In this document: positions 1 through 7,346 of the stretch, piece after piece
Layout: the number at the start of each line of letters is the position of its first letter
How positions within the stretch are numbered: position 1 is the first letter of the stretch
Assembly (NCBI GenBank): GCA_003476595.1
Contig: DMTU01000315.1
Coordinates: forward strand, 1 to 7,346
Length of the DNA: 7,346 nt
Reading direction: 5' to 3'
From: Acidimicrobiaceae bacterium
GTDB taxonomy: Bacteria > Actinomycetota > Acidimicrobiia > Acidimicrobiales > Salinilacustritrichaceae
Notes under the pieces: model-generated
The model's input: the letters and a program-made list of their open reading frames with translations, nothing else
The model's database searches: none
Told to the model about the DNA's origin: nothing
Program-made: the position numbers and the translations under genes

Positions 1-50
1 ACGGCGGATGGTCGATCGGCGCGCGAGGAACGCTCGTGCCTGGCCTTCCG

Positions 51-4249
<4,199 letters not shown>

Positions 4250-4279
4250 TCACGGCGCCCGGCTGATCGGCACGTCAGA

Positions 4280-4774
4280 TCAGGTCGCGGAGAAGCACCA
4301 GTTCTCGACCCGCTGGGTCTGCTCGCGACCCTCGACCTGGTCCCAGATGGTGGCGACGAGGCAGTAGTCGCCGCTCAGGCGCTCGATGGACTTGTCCGGC
4401 CCGGGCTGGAAGATGATCCGGTTCAGCCCGTCGACCTCGACGTCGTCGTCGGTCAGCGTCGTGGCCGACCCGTTGCCGGGCAGCAGGGTGAGCTCACCGG
4501 TCCAGCCCGGCACCAGGTCGATGCCGATGGCCTCCTGGCCGAGGATCTCGGATCCCTCCGGCGGGATCAGCGCCTCGACCCCCGACGGGTCCCGCGAGCC
4601 GGTGTCCTGGAGCCCGTCGGTGCCCGAGACGCTGACGTCGCCGCTGTCGCCCTCGGCGGTGGTCAGGTAGGCCAGCACGATGGCGGCGATGGCCACCGTG
4701 AGCACCACCGCGATGATCACCTTGGTGCGGGTGGGGTACTGCAGGCCCTGGGGGGTGGGGGAGGGGCTGGTCAT
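4280..4774 (-). CDS. Single-span membrane-anchored extracytoplasmic protein, unknown function (164 aa)
   Basis: I do not recognise a family. The ATG (complement of 4772-4774) overlaps the stop of the upstream gene as ATGA, so the two are probably translated together. A GGAG (complement of 4786-4789) lies 11 bases before the start. The 164-residue protein has a short polar N-terminus, a basic flank (RTK, 16-18) and one strongly hydrophobic helix (about 18-38). After it comes an acidic, Gly/Ser/Thr-rich linker (41-65) and then a compact domain to the C-terminus. The basic flank suggests the tail lies outside the membrane. C138 (GDYCLV) and C160 (NWCF) are the only cysteines and could form a disulfide. 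There is no lipobox cysteine. A longer reading of this frame up to 5224 exists but crosses the other gene and is not supported. It ends 30 bases from the convergent ligA stop. Confidence 0.83.
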   Translation of the reverse strand: MTSPSPTPQGLQYPTRTKVIIAVVLTVAIAAIVLAYLTTAEGDSGDVSVSGTDGLQDTGSRDPSGVEALIPPEGSEILGQEAIGIDLVPGWTGELTLLPGNGSATTLTDDDVEVDGLNRIIFQPGPDKSIERLSGDYCLVATIWDQVEGREQTQRVENWCFSAT

Positions 4775-5145
4775 GGTCGGGGGAGCTCCGGGGTGGGGAA
4801 GGCGTGGAGGGAGGACAGCACGAGTGCGTAGACGGCGACGACGGTGGCGACGAGCAGGAGGCGCAGGCCCATCGCCCACTCGGCGCCGATGGCGACGAGG
4901 ATGCCGACGAGCTCGAACACCAGCAACCCGAGGGCGCCGCCGGCGCTGAGGCGCCGGGCCAGCTGCGCGAAGCCGACCTTGGCCACGAACGCCAGCAGGA
5001 TCAGGGCCTTGCCCAGGTTGCCCCAGTCGTCGCGGCCGATGACGAACGCACCCTCGGCCACGGACTCGGCCAGGACCAGCCAGAAGGCGGCGTGCAGCGT
5101 CCAGGGGACCGCGGGGGGACGGGCGGAGCCGGCGGGTTCGGGCAT
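4771..5145 (-). CDS. Small four-helix membrane protein, unknown function (124 aa)
   Basis: This protein has four probable membrane helices near residues 17-36, 46-64, 70-88 and 94-112, with a Pro-rich start (MPEPAGSARPP) and Pro-rich end (PTPELPRP). Short polar loops separate the helices (GRDDWGN, 37-43; ARRLSAGG, 63-70). Helix 1 and helix 3 contain acidic residues (E27, E78). The ATG at the complement of 5143-5145 was preferred over an in-frame TTG twelve codons upstream, which would only add a polar tail. The stop overlaps the start of the next gene (ATGA on the minus strand), making a tight two-gene operon. The operon diverges from the PASTA kinase with 72 bases between the start codons. 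Neither a clear Shine-Dalgarno site nor a clear -10 was found. Family not recognised; it resembles small actinobacterial integral-membrane proteins in general size and topology only. Confidence 0.8.
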   Translation of the reverse strand: MPEPAGSARPPAVPWTLHAAFWLVLAESVAEGAFVIGRDDWGNLGKALILLAFVAKVGFAQLARRLSAGGALGLLVFELVGILVAIGAEWAMGLRLLLVATVVAVYALVLSSLHAFPTPELPRP

Positions 5146-5163
5146 CTTCAACCCAGTCTCGCA

Positions 5164-5189
5164 CCGGGACCCCTCCACCAAGGTCCCGG
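5164..5189. promoter_or_regulatory. 8-bp inverted repeat between divergent promoters (possible operator)
   Basis: CCGGGACC (5164-5171) and GGTCCCGG (5182-5189) are perfect inverted copies separated by 10 bases. The dyad lies in the gap between the divergent membrane-protein operon and the kinase gene, and it covers the position where the kinase -35 element should be. The 18-base centre-to-centre spacing is plausible for a dimeric DNA-binding protein. Such repeats also arise by chance in GC-rich DNA, and the pair could instead form an RNA hairpin. Confidence 0.38.
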
Positions 5190-5199
5190 GGGCGTTCCC

Positions 5200-5205
5200 T
5201 ACTGT
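5200..5205 (+). promoter_or_regulatory. Putative kinase -10 box (TACTGT)
   Basis: TACTGT fits TANNNT and ends 6 bases before an in-frame GTG (5212-5214) and 12 bases before the ATG at 5218. No ribosome-binding site is visible before either start. The arrangement fits a leaderless or nearly leaderless transcript. No -35 match is present at the usual distance, where the inverted repeat lies instead. Confidence 0.45.
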
Positions 5206-5217
5206 GGCGCAGTGGCC

Positions 5218-7146
5218 ATGTCACAGCTCTCCGACCAGGTCGGTCGCGTGGTGGGCGGCCGATACCGACTGATCGCCCCCCTGGGGGCGGGTTCGTCCGC
5301 GCAGGTGTTCCTGGCCGACGACGTCACGCTGCAGCGCCAGGTGGCGGTGAAGATGCTGCAGCCGGCCCTCGCCGCCGACCAGCACTTCCTGGAGCGCTTC
5401 CGGGCTGAGGCCCAGACGGTCGCGTCGGTGAACCACCCCAACGTGGTCGTGGTCCACGACAGCGGCGTCGACGACGTCCCGTACCTGGTCACCGAGTACC
5501 TGGCCGGCGGGAGCCTGCGCGGGATGCTCGCCGCCGGGCATCGCCTCACCCCCGCCCAGGCCCTCGTCGTCGGCCTCGAGACCTGCCGCGGTCTGGCGCA
5601 CGCCCACGGGCGCGGCCTGGTGCACCGCGACCTGAAGCCGGCCAACCTCTGCTTCGGCGACGACGGCCGGCTGCGCATCGCGGACTTCGGGCTCGCCCGC
5701 GCCCTGGCCGAGAGCGGCACCACCGACCACAGCGACAGCCACCTGGTCGGCACCATGCGCTACGCCGCACCGGAGCAGGCCCGGGGCGAGCGCACCGGCC
5801 CCAAGGCCGACGTGTACGCCCTCGGCCTCGTGCTCATCGAGGCCGTCACCGGACGGGTGCCCTTCGCCGGCGGCGACCCGCTCGCCGCGCTGCAGGCCCG
5901 CACCCACGGCGACCTCGACGTGCCCGACGCCCTCGGGCCGCTGCGCCCCGCGATCGAACGGGCCGGCCGCCTCGACCCGGACGAGCGCGCCGATGCCGAG
6001 GAGCTGGGCATCGCCCTGCTCGCCGCATCCGAGCGCCTCACCGCCCCGGCACCCCTCCCGCTGGTCGGGGCCCTCGCCGAGGCCGAGGGCGCCAGCGAGT
6101 CCGTCGACGAGCGCACCCAGATCGCCCCGGCCCCGAGCGTCGACACCGACGATCCCGCCGCCGGCCTGCGGGGACGCAAGGCCCGCAAGGCCCGCAAGGC
6201 CGCCGAGGCCGAGGCCGTCGCCGTGGTGGACGCCCCGGAGGAGGGTCCCGCCGGTGCGCGTCGCCGACGCTGGCCGGTGGTGCTCGCCGTGCTGCTGGCC
6301 GTGGCCATCACCGCCGGTGGGCTGATCCTCGCCCAGCAGCTGCGGACCCCGACCGCCGAGGTGCCCGCGCTCGCCGGCCGCCAGATCGACGACGCCGAGC
6401 TGATCGCCGACCAGAACGACTGGATCATCGACGAGAAGAAGACCCGACGCGACGGCACCGAGCCGGGCGAGATCGTCTCCACCACCCCGCCCCCGGGCGA
6501 CCGCCTCGCCGAGGGGGGCACGCTCGTCGTGCTCGTCTCGGAGGGCAACACCCTCACCGACCGCCCTGCGGAGATCGTCGGGCGTCCCCTCGAGGAGGTC
6601 GCCCTCGAGCTCGACGCAGCCGGCCTCGGCCACGAGGTCGCCGAGGAGGTCCACCACGAGGAGGTGCCGGCCGGCCACGTCATCGGCACCGTCGGCGAGG
6701 TCGAGACCTCGCTGCCCCGCGAGTCGGTCGTGCCGCTGTCGGTGTCCCTCGGCCCGGCGCCGCGGACCGTGCCGGAGCTCCCCGCCGGGGCCGGGTTCGG
6801 CGCCGCCCGCGACGCGCTCGCCGGCGTCCAGCTCGAGGTCGCCCGGGAGGACGTCTTCAGCGAGGAGGTGCCGGCCGGCCAGGTCGTCACCCTCGACCCG
6901 CCCTCCGGTGCCACCCTCGACCGGGGTACCACCGTGGTCGTGCAGGTGAGCAAGGGCCCCGACCGGGTGGCCGTGCCCGACCTGCGCGGGATGACCCTCG
7001 ACGAGGCCGAGGCTGCTCTGCGCAACGCCGACCTGGTGCTCGGCCAGGACTGCTGCGCCAGCCGCGGCACGGTCGTCGGCTCCGATCCCGGGGTCGGCAC
7101 GCAGGTGCGTCGAGGCACCTCGGTCAACATCTTCCTGGCCCGCTGA
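5218..7146 (+). CDS. PknB/Stk1-type Ser/Thr protein kinase with four PASTA-like repeats
   Basis: This is a transmembrane receptor kinase of 642 residues, the usual PknB size. PASTA kinases sense cell-wall fragments or lipid II outside the cell and phosphorylate proteins for wall growth and division. The cytoplasmic kinase domain (about 16-270) is complete: Gly-rich loop LGAGSSAQV (22-30), VAVK with K45, helix-C E64, HRDLKPAN with D138 and N143, DFG (156-158), GT (178-179) and APE (184-186). T168 and T169 are possible activation-loop phosphorylation sites. A charged linker (271-350) contains three tandem RKA units (320-328), followed by one membrane helix (about 352-371). Outside are four PASTA-like repeats: about 380-443, 446-512, 515-581 and 583-642. 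The second is degenerate at its end, and the fourth has a CC pair (612-613). The ATG at 5218 was chosen because MSQLSDQVGR resembles the start of related kinases; an in-frame GTG at 5212 is equally possible. The symbol is withheld because the usual pknB neighbours (pbpA, rodA, phosphatase) are absent. Confidence 0.96.
   Translation: MSQLSDQVGRVVGGRYRLIAPLGAGSSAQVFLADDVTLQRQVAVKMLQPALAADQHFLERFRAEAQTVASVNHPNVVVVHDSGVDDVPYLVTEYLAGGSLRGMLAAGHRLTPAQALVVGLETCRGLAHAHGRGLVHRDLKPANLCFGDDGRLRIADFGLARALAESGTTDHSDSHLVGTMRYAAPEQARGERTGPKADVYALGLVLIEAVTGRVPFAGGDPLAALQARTHGDLDVPDALGPLRPAIERAGRLDPDERADAEELGIALLAASERLTAPAPLPLVGALAEAEGASESVDERTQIAPAPSVDTDDPAAGLRGRKARKARKAAEAEAVAVVDAPEEGPAGARRRRWPVVLAVLLAVAITAGGLILAQQLRTPTAEVPALAGRQIDDAELIADQNDWIIDEKKTRRDGTEPGEIVSTTPPPGDRLAEGGTLVVLVSEGNTLTDRPAEIVGRPLEEVALELDAAGLGHEVAEEVHHEEVPAGHVIGTVGEVETSLPRESVVPLSVSLGPAPRTVPELPAGAGFGAARDALAGVQLEVAREDVFSEEVPAGQVVTLDPPSGATLDRGTTVVVQVSKGPDRVAVPDLRGMTLDEAEAALRNADLVLGQDCCASRGTVVGSDPGVGTQVRRGTSVNIFLAR
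6175..6201 (+). repeat. Three perfect tandem copies of a 9-bp unit inside the kinase gene
   Basis: CGCAAGGCC occurs three times without a mismatch and in phase with the codons, so each copy adds Arg-Lys-Ala (residues 320-328). It is in the linker just before the membrane helix. Because the unit is a multiple of three, copy-number change would alter the length of a basic segment without breaking the frame. Confidence 0.85.
6657..6677 (+). repeat. 21-bp direct repeat within the PASTA region, copy 1
   Basis: This stretch, encoding EEVPAG (481-486) and flanking bases in the second PASTA-like repeat, is identical to 6861-6881 in the third. The copies are 204 bases apart, exactly 68 codons and about one PASTA unit, which fits duplication or gene conversion between neighbouring repeats. 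Confidence 0.7.
6861..6881 (+). repeat. 21-bp direct repeat within the PASTA region, copy 2
   Basis: Second copy of the element at 6657-6677, encoding EEVPAG (549-554) in the third PASTA-like repeat. The bases diverge immediately on both sides, so only this core is shared at the DNA level. Confidence 0.7.
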
Positions 7147-7157
7147 CCGCCGCCGAC

Positions 7158-7187
7158 TTGACCTGTCTCGTCCGGGGGCAGCACTGT
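7158..7187 (+). promoter_or_regulatory. Candidate promoter for the SDR gene
   Basis: TTGACC (7158-7163) matches the -35 consensus at 5/6 positions. CACTGT (7182-7187), 18 bases further on, differs by one base from the TACTGT proposed for the kinase. A start near 7194 would leave a leader of about 37 bases carrying the ribosome site at 7217-7224. CTGTCT occurs twice (7163-7168 and 7184-7189), 21 bases apart, roughly two helical turns, which could be a protein-binding direct repeat. Confidence 0.4.
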
Positions 7188-7197
7188 CTGCTCGCGC

Positions 7198-7215
7198 CCG
7201 GCGGGACGGCGCCGG
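7198..7215 (+). terminator. Short GC hairpin after the kinase gene
   Basis: CCGGCG (7198-7203) pairs with CGCCGG (7210-7215) around a 6-base loop, 51 bases after the kinase stop and just before the SDR ribosome site. There is no T-run. It may be a weak terminator or a leader structure; six GC pairs are easily found by chance in this DNA. Confidence 0.22.
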
Positions 7216-7216
7216 C

Positions 7217-7224
7217 AGAAGGGA
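7217..7224 (+). promoter_or_regulatory. Ribosome-binding site deciding the SDR start
   Basis: AGAAGGGA lies 6 bases before the GTG at 7231. It is the clearest Shine-Dalgarno-like site in the window and supports that GTG over the out-of-frame ATG at 7226. Confidence 0.6.
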
Positions 7225-7230
7225 CATGAG

Positions 7231-7346
7231 GTGGCTTCGCTCGACGGCAGGATCACGGTCATCACCGGAGCAGGCCGCGGCCTGGGGCGGGCCCATGCCC
7301 TGCTCTTCGCCGCCGAGGGCGCAAAGGTCGTGGTCAACGACCTGGG
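7231..7346 (+). CDS. Short-chain dehydrogenase/reductase, N-terminal part (runs off the window)
   Basis: Only the first 38 codons are present; the gene is cut by the right edge, not broken. The start is GTG with a good ribosome site before it. The sequence begins [15 protein letters not shown] and carries the SDR cofactor motif TGxxxGxG (TGAGRGLG, residues 12-19), followed by a helix and a second strand ending VVVND (33-37). The aspartate at the end of that strand usually favours NAD(H) over NADP(H). The TGAGRGLG...VVVNDLG pattern recalls the hydroxyacyl-CoA dehydrogenase-like SDRs (HSD17B4/MFE-2 type) and FabG-like proteins in lipid metabolism, but substrate cannot be told from so short a piece. 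It follows the kinase by 84 bases and probably has its own promoter. Confidence 0.9.
   Translation, partial: MASLDGRITVITGAGRGLGRAHALLFAAEGAKVVVNDL

Noticed and set aside
4263..4283. CTGATC/GATCAG inverted repeat between convergent ligA and the minus-strand gene
   Set aside because: Only 6 base pairs with a 9-base loop, overlapping the minus-strand stop, and no T-run. Too weak to call a bidirectional terminator.
4804..5217. Upstream extension of the kinase reading frame
   Set aside because: It runs antisense across the four-helix membrane-protein gene and its composition is shadow-like. Kinase similarity starts at MSQLSDQ.
5221..7296. 691-codon minus-strand frame across the kinase gene
   Set aside because: Gly/Val/Asp/His-rich antisense shadow with no domain; it also overlaps the SDR gene and the intergenic region.
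7226..7346. ATG at 7226 as the start of the last gene
   Set aside because: It is out of frame with the SDR cofactor motif. The GTG at 7231 has the right frame and a better spaced ribosome site.

Overview
The window is very GC-rich throughout, with strong G/C bias at third codon positions, GTG starts, no AT-rich islands and few recognisable Shine-Dalgarno sites. Together with a PASTA-domain Ser/Thr kinase and a short MetE-like gene next to ligA, this points to a high-GC actinomycete. The start of the kinase resembles sequences I remember from Acidimicrobiia (Ilumatobacter/Iamia type), but that placement is an inference from memory, not a search result.

Layout from left to right: (1) a minus-strand gene for a multi-spanning membrane protein of unknown function (51-941); (2) a short divergent intergenic region; (3) a plus-strand short MetE-like protein (1062-2069), possibly preceded by a 24-codon leader ORF (991-1065) that overlaps it by ATGA; (4) a 128-base gap holding a terminator-like hairpin and a putative ligA promoter; (5) ligA, the NAD+-dependent DNA ligase, complete (2198-4249); (6) a minus-strand two-gene unit convergent with ligA: a four-helix membrane protein (4771-5145) whose stop overlaps the start of a single-span anchored extracytoplasmic protein (4280-4774); (7) a divergent promoter region with an 8-bp inverted repeat; (8) a PknB/Stk1-type receptor kinase with one transmembrane helix and four PASTA-like repeats (5218-7146); (9) the first 38 codons of a short-chain dehydrogenase/reductase that continues off the right edge (7231-7346).

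The genes do not form one pathway. The MetE-like gene next to ligA is, from memory, an arrangement also seen in mycobacteria (Rv3015c/Rv3014c in M. tuberculosis). The kinase and the divergent membrane-protein pair could share regulation, because their starts face each other across 72 bases containing a dyad. I found no mobile element, CRISPR array, tRNA/rRNA gene, phage gene or defence system. The points most worth checking are modest: putative leaderless transcription (TANNNT 6-7 bases before a GTG start) at ligA and at the kinase, a non-canonical zinc knuckle in LigA, a MetE-like protein without the usual zinc-ligand glutamate, and an in-frame triple RKA repeat beside the kinase membrane helix. 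No stretch longer than about 130 bases lacks a gene.
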